From Xanthobacteraceae bacterium (GTDB taxonomy: Bacteria > Pseudomonadota > Alphaproteobacteria > Rhizobiales > Xanthobacteraceae), in NCBI GenBank assembly GCA_030043175.1, contig JASHYD010000523.1, forward strand, positions 1-5,170: DNA of 5,170 bases, written 5' to 3'. The translations under genes were made by a program, and so were the position numbers. The stretch's first letter is position 1. Every line of letters begins with the position of its first letter. This document shows positions 1-4,914 of this stretch, in pieces. Below the pieces are notes generated by a model. It searched no databases and was not told the DNA's origin. It worked only from the letters and a program-made list of their open reading frames with translations.

Positions 1-576
1 ATGCCCGAAGCGGTCACGCCCGAACGCCGCACGTGTGAAATCCCGCCTCGAAAACCCGGGCGCCACACGCGTCGCAACCATTCCGCGTCCCCGCGACAAG
101 CCGTGCAGGTTTGCGAATGAGCGGCCGGTCTGTAACTCGCGGCCCGCGAGCCCGGTCTGCAACCCGCGGCCGGGGCCGCCCGATAATCTGCCCGAAGAAA
201 GCGCGCCCAGGCGGGTGCCGCCGCCGCCAGTGCGAAGGCCGCCGATACGGCCGCCACCCAAATGCATGCCGCCTAGATGCGATAGGCCGCCGCCGCCCAA
301 ACGCGGTATGGTGCCGAGACGCATCCCACCGCCGCCACAGCCGCCTCCTCCTCCGCCACCGGGGCGGAACCCCCCGCCACCGAAGTGGAAACCACCCCTG
401 CTGCCGAAGTGGCCGCCACCACCACCGAAGTGTCCGCCGCCTCCACCGCCGAAATGACCGCCGCCTCCACCGCCACCGCGGCCAAAGGCATGAGCGGCGT
501 CCGTAGTCAGGGGCATCGCGAGGGCCACGACCGAGGCCAACACGATCGCGCCAAATACAACTCTGCTATCTTTCAT
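1..576 (-). CDS. Glycine-rich secreted protein, partial (C-terminus beyond the left edge)
   Basis: An open frame of 192 codons runs from an ATG at 576 to the window edge without a stop, so the 3' end is missing. The start is fixed by a strong Shine-Dalgarno sequence 3 to 9 bases upstream. Residues 1-30 form a Sec-type signal peptide: a short charged start (MKDSR), a hydrophobic core (VVFGAIVLASVVALAMPL) and a probable cleavage site after AHA at residue 30. The mature part opens with blocks of six or seven Gly followed by His-Phe, then a run of Gly with a single Cys, then Gly-Gly spaced with Leu, His, Arg and Thr. The visible end is Arg- and Phe-rich (RRDFTRAAFGRDRFGH). Such proteins are exported, low-complexity and of unknown function in Rhizobiales; His-rich loops could bind metal, which is inference. 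No enzymatic motif is visible. The proline-rich reading on the plus strand is its antisense shadow. Confidence 0.72.
   Translation of the reverse strand, partial: MKDSRVVFGAIVLASVVALAMPLTTDAAHAFGRGGGGGGGHFGGGGGGHFGGGGGHFGSRGGFHFGGGGFRPGGGGGGGCGGGGMRLGTIPRLGGGGLSHLGGMHLGGGRIGGLRTGGGGTRLGALSSGRLSGGPGRGLQTGLAGRELQTGRSFANLHGLSRGRGMVATRVAPGFSRRDFTRAAFGRDRFGH
125..171 (-). repeat. 27-nt direct repeat inside the glycine-rich gene
   Basis: Two copies of a 20-nt segment (125-144 and 152-171) differ at two positions and are offset by 27 nt, exactly nine codons. They encode GRGLQTG and GREL QTG in tandem. The in-frame period and the two third-position or conservative changes fit repeat growth within a coding region and support the minus-strand frame. 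Confidence 0.6.
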
Positions 577-579
577 GAG

Positions 580-586
580 TACCTCC
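580..586 (-). promoter_or_regulatory. Strong ribosome binding site of the glycine-rich gene
   Basis: Read on the minus strand this is AGGAGGT, a near-perfect anti-16S match, with a three-base gap (ACTC shares its last base with the spacing) before the ATG at 576. It decides the start of the glycine-rich gene and suggests efficient translation. I see no clear -10/-35 pair immediately upstream. Confidence 0.7.
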
Positions 587-880
587 TGCGCGTCATGTGA
601 ACCTGATGCCGCTTGGGTGTGAATGCTTGAATGAGAGACGCGATACCGACGCGCCTGCCCCCCGCGTGCGGATCGGCTAACGAACCTTTCCCACCAAACA
701 AGCGTCCATGAACTGTTTCCACCGCGAAGGACCCCTCCTCCGAGCTGCGCCGGTCGGTCACTACCACGCCCCTTCTTATTGCGAGTTCGTCGCACTCATC
801 CCAATTCCTGGAAATCTGTTGTTGCGAGCCTCTGGCGACCTCCCGGCGGCGGATCGGCGAGGCAATCAACCAAGAACGGC

Positions 881-909
881 TTGTAAGAGAGCGGATGCGT
901 CACTATAAT
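881..909 (+). promoter_or_regulatory. Sigma70-like promoter, rightward
   Basis: TTGTAA at 881-886 (four of six to TTGACA) and a perfect TATAAT at 904-909 are separated by 17 bp, the ideal spacing. Transcription would begin near 916. No clear gene follows: the next ATG in an open frame is at 1017, giving a 36-residue Lys/Leu-rich peptide without a ribosome binding site. The promoter could serve an untranslated RNA, a decayed gene or nothing. Confidence 0.4.
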
Positions 910-1031
910 TCGGCGTTTCCGCGGCGAAGACGGACGAATTTGCAACAGCGGCAAATACCGCCGCGCTTGCGATCGATGTCGACCGACCGCATGTACTGGC
1001 TTTATTGCCGATCCGCATGCTCAAGTTTTTA

Positions 1032-1049
1032 AAGAAACTCAAGAAACTC
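1032..1049. repeat. Tandem 9-nt repeat beside the FNR/FixK-type box
   Basis: AAGAAACTC occurs twice head to tail (1032-1040 and 1041-1049), ending three bases before the palindrome at 1053. It may be a chance repeat or part of an operator region. Confidence 0.4.
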
Positions 1050-1052
1050 CCC

Positions 1053-1066
1053 TTGATCTGCATCAA
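1053..1066. promoter_or_regulatory. FNR/FixK-type box, perfect consensus
   Basis: The sequence TTGATCTGCATCAA is an exact match to TTGAT-N4-ATCAA, the binding palindrome of CRP/FNR-family oxygen and redox regulators (FNR, FnrL, FixK, Anr). On the plus strand a -10-like TATATT lies at 1092-1097, 25 bp after the box, close to class II spacing. On the minus strand the AT-rich TTTAAAAAC follows at a similar distance, so either direction is possible. No well-supported gene starts close by on either side; the glycine-rich gene on the minus strand begins about 480 bp away. Confidence 0.6.
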
Positions 1067-1322
1067 CCAATCGGCGAATTATTTAAATTCATATATTTCA
1101 AAATTCGTACAACCCATTCGATTCTAGATAAGTTGCAATTCGTGTCACGCGCAATGCGCGAGGCGGTTTCTCAAGTATTGCGACCCGAGACAGCAGCTTG
1201 CTTGCATCGGCGTTTCTCCTGCTTCGACATCGCCGTACAGCGCGGGGCGGCACGTATGGCCCGCGACCCCAACACCCAAGCCGGTTCTGGTGTAGGCATC
1301 ATGGGATTAAACGCTCAGTCTA

Positions 1323-1343
1323 GGCCGGAACGCGCTCCGGGCC
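1323..1343. terminator. GC-rich hairpin, weak terminator candidate
   Basis: GGCCGGA and TCCGGGCC can pair with one bulged base around a six-base loop. A TTTT run begins about ten bases after the stem, too far for a classical intrinsic terminator. It could equally be part of a dispersed intergenic palindrome. Confidence 0.2.
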
Positions 1344-1445
1344 GCGGAATCAGTTTTCGTCAAATGCTCTAGACCTCGTATCGTGTCCATTATGCGCCCT
1401 CGGGATTCCTGAGGAGAGCTGGCAAAAAGCGTGTGCCGACGCGAA

Positions 1446-1459
1446 TTGATACGCGTCAA
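1446..1459 (+). promoter_or_regulatory. FNR/FixK-type box upstream of the membrane-protein unit
   Basis: TTGATACGCGTCAA fits the degenerate consensus TTGAY-N4-RTCAA at every position. Its centre (1452.5) is 70.5 bp before the ATG at 1523, which has the best Shine-Dalgarno sequence, and 84.5 bp before the ATG at 1537. A class II site at -41.5 would put the transcription start near 1494 and leave a leader of about 30-43 nt. The -10 region itself is not well conserved, as is common for activator-dependent promoters. Inferred role: low-oxygen induction of the genes at 1537 and 1943. Confidence 0.65.
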
Positions 1460-1536
1460 TGTTCAGATCCAAGATCGGGTGTCAACGTTCATTGCCAGTG
1501 CTTTGCGCAGAGGGAAAAGGCGATGAGCAGCACGCA

Positions 1537-1905
1537 ATGGCGAGGGAATTGTCCACCAAAAGTGGAAAGAGTGCTCAACAAATCGAATCTGTTGCTTGGG
1601 CCATCTTCTTCATCTGGGTCGGTGTCACCGTACTACTAGCGCACGTGCGTTGGGAATGGTTTATCCTGGGTATCGGCGTCCTCATCCTGGCAGCGCAGCT
1701 TGCCCGTTGGTTGATGGACATGGAGATCCAAGGTTTCTGGGTTGCCTGCGGTGTTGTGTTTCTAGCAGGAAGGAAGAGGCTCGAAAGAATCATAGAAAGC
1801 CAGGTCGCGGAGCTACGGCGCAACCTGCCAACTGAAATGTTCGCCGCCCAGGTTACACGCGGCGAGGCCACGTTATGGCGGAGCCCCATTCCCCACCCCA
1901 GCTAG
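1537..1905 (+). CDS. Small membrane protein, two to three transmembrane helices
   Basis: 122 residues from the ATG at 1537. After a short polar start (MARELSTKSGKSAQQIES) there are hydrophobic segments at about 19-36 (VAWAIFFIWVGVTVLLAHV), 41-57 (WFILGIGVLILAAQLAR) and a short one at 66-77 (FWVACGVVFLAG), then a charged, helix-prone tail (RKRLERIIESQVAELRRNL). The Trp-rich layout resembles small bacterial inner-membrane proteins of unknown function found with stress genes; in those I recall, the third segment is followed by more hydrophobic residues rather than a charged tail. The start is uncertain: ATG 1537 lacks a Shine-Dalgarno sequence, whereas ATG 1523 has AGGG eight bases upstream but lies in another frame. 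The frame is also open upstream to 1459. It is followed after 37 bp by the gene at 1943, so the two are probably cotranscribed from the promoter with the box at 1446. Confidence 0.6.
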   Translation: MARELSTKSGKSAQQIESVAWAIFFIWVGVTVLLAHVRWEWFILGIGVLILAAQLARWLMDMEIQGFWVACGVVFLAGRKRLERIIESQVAELRRNLPTEMFAAQVTRGEATLWRSPIPHPS

Positions 1906-1929
1906 CGATGCGCCAGCAAAAATTCAGCA

Positions 1930-1935
1930 AAGGAG
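1930..1935 (+). promoter_or_regulatory. Ribosome binding site of the DUF2188-like gene
   Basis: AAGGAG, seven bases before the ATG at 1943, is a textbook site and fixes that start. Confidence 0.7.
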
Positions 1936-1942
1936 AAAAAGC

Positions 1943-2161
1943 ATGACGAACGTTTATATTGAACCGCGTCCCAAAGGTCGCCCAGAAGGCAGCCACATAG
2001 AAGACTATGTCGTCGAGGATCACGCGGACCACGTGCTCGGCACCTTCACGACGCAGCGAGAGGCGATCGATTGGGCGAAACATAGCGGCCACGCCCCACT
2101 CGTCGCCCGCGTCCGGCACCTGAATGATAAGAAGAAGCCCGACCACTGGCGGGCTGCCTGA
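1943..2161 (+). CDS. Small DUF2188-like protein
   Basis: 72 residues, complete, with a strong ribosome binding site. The protein is soluble and charged. It opens with a beta-strand-like MTNVYIEPRPKGRPEG, continues with DYVVEDHADHVLGTF, then TTQREAIDWAKHSGH, where a Thr-Gln precedes a helix with Ala and Trp, and ends with LVARVRHLNDKKKPDHWRAA. The order strand, strand, 'F-x-T-Q-x-E-A-I' helix, strand is that of DUF2188, small proteins of unknown function common in proteobacteria and often beside stress genes. Family assignment rests on motif recall, not a search. It is the second gene of the unit beginning at 1537, so it should share the FNR/FixK-type box at 1446-1459. The long minus-strand frame that overlaps it (1853-2332) is a shadow. 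Confidence 0.8.
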   Translation: MTNVYIEPRPKGRPEGSHIEDYVVEDHADHVLGTFTTQREAIDWAKHSGHAPLVARVRHLNDKKKPDHWRAA

Positions 2162-2178
2162 GCAAACATCTCTTAAGA

Positions 2179-2298
2179 TTAGCGCCCGAGCTTCTTGATG
2201 AGCATCTCGCCGATCCTGTCGCTGCCGGGGACAATCGGAACAGCCAATAGTCGGGAGCAGACCCTTAAGCCGAAAATCACCGCGTATTTGCGTTCCAT
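2179..2298 (-). CDS. Possible small protein, unrecognised
   Basis: An ATG at 2298 gives 39 residues (MERKYAVIFGLRVCSRLLAV, then PIVPGSDRIGEMLIKKLGR). The frame is open further upstream, with a TTG at 2367 giving 62 residues. The third codon position is mostly G or C, as in the neighbouring genes, and the peptide has a moderately hydrophobic centre and a basic end. There is no visible ribosome binding site for either start. It converges with the gene at 1943, leaving 17 bp between the two stops. I cannot assign a function; it may be the tail of a decayed gene. Confidence 0.3.
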   Translation of the reverse strand: MERKYAVIFGLRVCSRLLAVPIVPGSDRIGEMLIKKLGR

Positions 2299-2754
2299 TT
2301 CGTGGCTTGCGCGAATACGCTGCTTTCGCCACTGGCTTTCGACTCTGGCCTTCGTACGCGAACGCAAGATTTCAGCGCCGTGGGCATGAATTAACGACAG
2401 GCGCCATCGTCAACGATAGGCATTACCAGTCACAATTTGGGAGGCATGTCCGTTCCTCGAGCCTGCCATGGCGCGGGCCCACGCGAGGTCCCGCCTCGCA
2501 TCAGGGGATGTTCCGGGGGAGGGTGCTCCGGCTCGTGGCGGCTCGGTGGTCATCGCAAGCGTTCACGCCTCTCTCTCTCTCTCATCAGCGCGGCATACTA
2601 CTCGGACCGAGCCCTGTCAGATCATCGCACCGCGCGCCGGCGGGCCGGGTCTCGGCGAGGTGGGAAAAACCGAAGTGTCGCGTCGTGCCGTCGCTGTTTC
2701 AACGAGGCGCCGCCAAGATCATAATTGCCGAACTTCATAGGGGAACTGGTCCTG
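2299..2754. other. Gap without a convincing gene; short hairpin and palindrome
   Basis: Open frames here are Arg/Ser-rich or lack starts and look like chance frames in GC-rich DNA. Visible structure: a perfect 6-bp stem with a 5-nt loop at 2483-2499 (GCGAGG/CCTCGC) and an 11-bp palindrome CTCGGACCGAG at 2601-2611. No intrinsic terminator with a T-run is seen for the leftward gene ending at 2755. Confidence 0.45.
2569..2583. repeat. CT dinucleotide repeat, seven units
   Basis: A (CT)7 tract lies in the gap between genes. Dinucleotide tracts of this length are uncommon in high-GC bacterial DNA and can vary in length by strand slippage. Nothing shows that it sits in a promoter or reading frame that would make it phase-variable. 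Confidence 0.6.
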
Positions 2755-4056
2755 TCATGCCCCTCGCCCCTCCAAATTCAAGCCGGTAGGACGCAAGTTT
2801 GGGCCATTGACGAGACGCCAACGCGGATTTAGCCAGGCTCCGCAGACGCATATGTCGGCAGCCATCCGCCGGGCGGCATCAAGTCCAGCCGGTCGGGCCG
2901 CCGCGACGCCCGACCGGAAAAATGAATGAAAGATCTCGCCACGGTAAGCCCACACGCGCAGATCCGTCCAGACACGCTCCCCATCGATTTCCAGGCAGGG
3001 CTTCGCAACCCTTCTCTGCGCCACATAGCCCTCGCCATGCGTCACAAGGCGGCGCAGCCGCGCCCGCCCCACCGCGGCGCTGTCGAGGAGCCCGCGTCCG
3101 GCGTATCCATGCAAAGGTTTGAACACGAATTCCTGCTTTCTCTCCGCCAGCTCTTCCAAATTCTCACTGCGGATGAGATGCGTCTCTGGCACATGATCGC
3201 TTAGGATTTGTCGTTCCGCTGGCGCTATCTCCAGCTCCCTGTCCCAATCCGGCAGCGACAGCCATTCCAAGAGCCGCTTGTCGCTACGCGTCGCGTAGCT
3301 GAAAGGATTCGGAGCGACATAGACACTGCCCGCCTGATAGGCCATCCGCAAGGCGGAGAAATGGTCGGATTGCAAGAAGAAATCGGTCGAGCGGTTGACG
3401 ATGAAAGTCACCGGCTTTCCCTTGACCAGCAACCGCCGCCCATCCCAGCGAAGCTCAGCGGGACATGCCAATTCGGCCTGTCCGCGCTCGCGCAACAGGT
3501 CACGGAGCAGGTCGAGCTCCCTGCGAAATTTGCCCTGTTGCAAAAATTCGGGATCATCGAGGACGAGAAACAGCAAATCTTCGGGGCGTTCTCCAAAGAA
3601 CGCCTTCGCCTCATGCTCCGCGAAGTCCCCGATACGCTGTTTGAACGTGGGTAAATTGGCAGGGGGTGCAAGTTCTTTATCCTGCGCCAATCCTGCCGTT
3701 TCGTAGTACAAGGCGTTGATGATCGCAGCAAATATAAAACCCGAGCCATTGTCGTTGAACTCGATCAGCTGCCACCTGTCACCCGGGGGAAGATGAATAT
3801 CCCATGCGCTGAAAAAGCAAACCTCCGGTCGCCTGAGTTGCGCGACCGGCGGGGCCGCAGACAAGGCCGCCGCTTGCCAGGCGCCCCGGGTAGTAACGCG
3901 ATCAAAGGCGCGAATGAAATCGGATATTTCCGCGAGCATGACGCCGCTGACAACCTGATGCCGCGGTATCACGGAGAATTCCGCCGGTACCTGCGGCATC
4001 CCGGCTGCCAGCAGCTCGGCGTGGAAGTGCTCGGGTGACCTCGCGTTAAGCCTCAA
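2755..4056 (-). CDS. ATP-grasp-type ligase-like protein, probably frameshifted near the end
   Basis: 433 residues as read. ATP-grasp proteins join a carboxylate to an amine or thiol using ATP; the substrate here is unknown. Features in order: a conserved-looking EFNDNGSGFIF at 99-109, typical of a pre-ATP-grasp substrate domain; YVAPNPFSY at 246-254 followed by DK at 259-260, as in glutathionylspermidine-synthase-like and circularly permuted ATP-grasp proteins; VFKPLHGYAGRGL at 311-323, the nucleotide-binding Lys plus Gly-rich loop; YVAQRRV at 344-350, the strand that contacts adenine; and DLRVWAYRGEIF at 365-376, a metal-binding-type segment. From residue 379 the sequence ceases to look family-like. 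With one base fewer in the A5 run at 2918-2922 the tail becomes SGRASRRPDRLDL followed by MPPGGWLPTYA, and the protein would end at 2829 with 408 residues. The start is a TTG with no ribosome binding site; no in-frame ATG precedes it, because a stop closes the frame about 20 codons upstream. No box or operon partner is visible. Confidence 0.75.
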   Translation of the reverse strand: MRLNARSPEHFHAELLAAGMPQVPAEFSVIPRHQVVSGVMLAEISDFIRAFDRVTTRGAWQAAALSAAPPVAQLRRPEVCFFSAWDIHLPPGDRWQLIEFNDNGSGFIFAAIINALYYETAGLAQDKELAPPANLPTFKQRIGDFAEHEAKAFFGERPEDLLFLVLDDPEFLQQGKFRRELDLLRDLLRERGQAELACPAELRWDGRRLLVKGKPVTFIVNRSTDFFLQSDHFSALRMAYQAGSVYVAPNPFSYATRSDKRLLEWLSLPDWDRELEIAPAERQILSDHVPETHLIRSENLEELAERKQEFVFKPLHGYAGRGLLDSAAVGRARLRRLVTHGEGYVAQRRVAKPCLEIDGERVWTDLRVWAYRGEIFHSFFRSGVAAARPAGLDAARRMAADICVCGAWLNPRWRLVNGPNLRPTGLNLEGRGA

Positions 4057-4835
4057 GCTAATACTCGCAGCCTTCGTGGCAGCGTCGTAGCGCCATTCGG
4101 GCGGCGCTCCCTTCTTGAGTTAAATGAGACGCTTGCGATCGAGTTCCTGAAGCCGCAAGTTGCTCGGGTCTTCGCCGCAGGAGAGTCGGGGCAAGCAGCC
4201 TTGGAGACCCCAATGCGCTGTGCGATCTCCTCGCGCGTACTTGGACGGCCCCGACGCATGATGGCCCGCCCAGGAGAATGATTGCAACATCGGCTTTCGG
4301 ATCCGGTCTCGTTCCGTGATGCTGTAGCAAGTGCTGTACCCGTTTCGGCAATGCCTTCGCGAAGGCGGACCCACAAGGCCGGGCCCAAGACCCAGCTCAT
4401 CCCGACACGCGATTCATCATCGACCGTCTGGGCATCATGCAGCCGCGTATGGCGCCTGCCCGGCCGCTGCCCTTGGGCCGACCTGCTGCGGGAACTTGCC
4501 AGGCGATCGAACGCGGTCATCAAGGTCACACGGGAACATTAGGCAAAAACGGCCGATTCCCGCAAAAAGGACGTTGAACCTCGTCGGCGGTGCCAATCCT
4601 TTTATGTGGGTGGCCGGAAAGCTCGTGCTTCCCTGCACAAAGGATCCAATGTTGGGCAACAGGTTTAGAGTGCCTTGCAGCTTGTCGGGGCTGCGAGGGA
4701 AGTTCCATTGAGTGGTGAGCCTATAAGGATGGCGCGGACGGGTGCAGCCGGCAGAATGCCCAAGGACTTTCCGAACGCCTCGAGCCACCACCTTGCCCGC
4801 GTTACCAAATCACCGACACGGGGCTTGGCGAAGAG
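4057..4835. other. Gap of about 780 bases with no recognisable gene
   Basis: Several frames of 60-158 codons are open on both strands, overlapping one another, none with a ribosome binding site, signal peptide or recognised domain. Two fragments read a little like protein: a minus-strand piece near 4120-4200 ending PRLSCGEDPSNLRLQELDRK, faintly like the end of an HNH nuclease, and a plus-strand piece near 4320-4575 (one frame from a TGA to a TGA) without a start codon. Eroded gene remnants are possible, but nothing here can be named. Confidence 0.4.
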
Positions 4836-4849
4836 TTGATCTATCTCAA
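4836..4849 (+). promoter_or_regulatory. FNR/FixK-type box upstream of the DUF992 gene
   Basis: TTGATCTATCTCAA matches TTGAT-N4-ATCAA at nine of ten fixed positions. Its centre (4842.5) lies 72.5 bp before the ATG at 4915, almost the same distance as the box at 1446 to the ATG at 1523. A class II arrangement would start transcription near 4884. The one mismatch and the lack of a clear -10 lower confidence. Confidence 0.5.
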
Positions 4850-4914
4850 TGCGTTGAGCTTGGCGCTCTCTCAAAAAACCAACGTTGCGGCGATCCATAA
4901 TCGACGGAGTTTCC

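Larger units (their letters stand above)
587..1445. other. Long stretch without a convincing gene
   Basis: Short open frames exist on both strands but none has a Shine-Dalgarno sequence, a recognisable domain or clean codon use. On the minus strand 866-1018 encodes a peptide with a signal-like segment (IASAAVFAAVANSSVFAAE) that stops after 50 residues, and a TTG-started frame at 573-869 follows it with a four-base overlap; these could be remnants. On the plus strand a TTG-started frame at 1133-1372 is unrecognised. The supported content is regulatory: a sigma70-like promoter, a perfect FNR/FixK-type box, a 9-nt tandem repeat and an AT-rich segment at about 1070-1125. Confidence 0.5.

Noticed and set aside
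35..457. Plus-strand proline-rich frame of 140 codons
   Set aside because: It is the antisense of the Gly-rich gene; Gly codons GGN read backwards give Pro and Ala. The minus strand has the signal peptide and ribosome binding site.
273..491. Minus-strand Ala/Val-rich frame inside the glycine-rich gene, first read as a frameshift
   Set aside because: Rechecking the C6 run near 370 showed that the glycine-rich frame is continuous from 576 to 1; this frame is a shifted reading of the same repeats.
2195..2208. TTGATGAGCATCTC as a further FNR/FixK-type site
   Set aside because: Two mismatches in one half-site and it lies within or beside a possible small coding frame.
1853..2332. Minus-strand frame of 159 codons
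   Set aside because: It lies opposite the well-supported gene at 1943 and has no family resemblance or ribosome binding site.
2696..2716. GTTTCAACGAGGCGCC resembling part of a CRISPR repeat
   Set aside because: It occurs once, with no regularly spaced copies, so there is no array.
2437..2724. Plus-strand frame with GGGAGG before an ATG at about 2446
   Set aside because: The ribosome-site-like GGGAGG is only one or two bases from the ATG, and the product is Arg/Ser-rich low-complexity sequence typical of chance frames in GC-rich DNA.
3208..3654. Plus-strand frame of 148 codons
   Set aside because: It lies entirely antisense to the ATP-grasp gene, whose motifs are clear on the minus strand.
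4120..4374. Possible HNH nuclease fragment (LSCGEDPSNLRLQ)
   Set aside because: Only a faint resemblance over about 15 residues; the catalytic His/Asn region is absent upstream and there is no start.
4665..4898. Minus-strand frame from ATG 4898, 77 residues (MDRRNVGFLRERQAQRIEID and onwards)
   Set aside because: It reads fairly protein-like but has no ribosome binding site and runs antisense through the promoter region and FNR/FixK-type box of the DUF992 gene.
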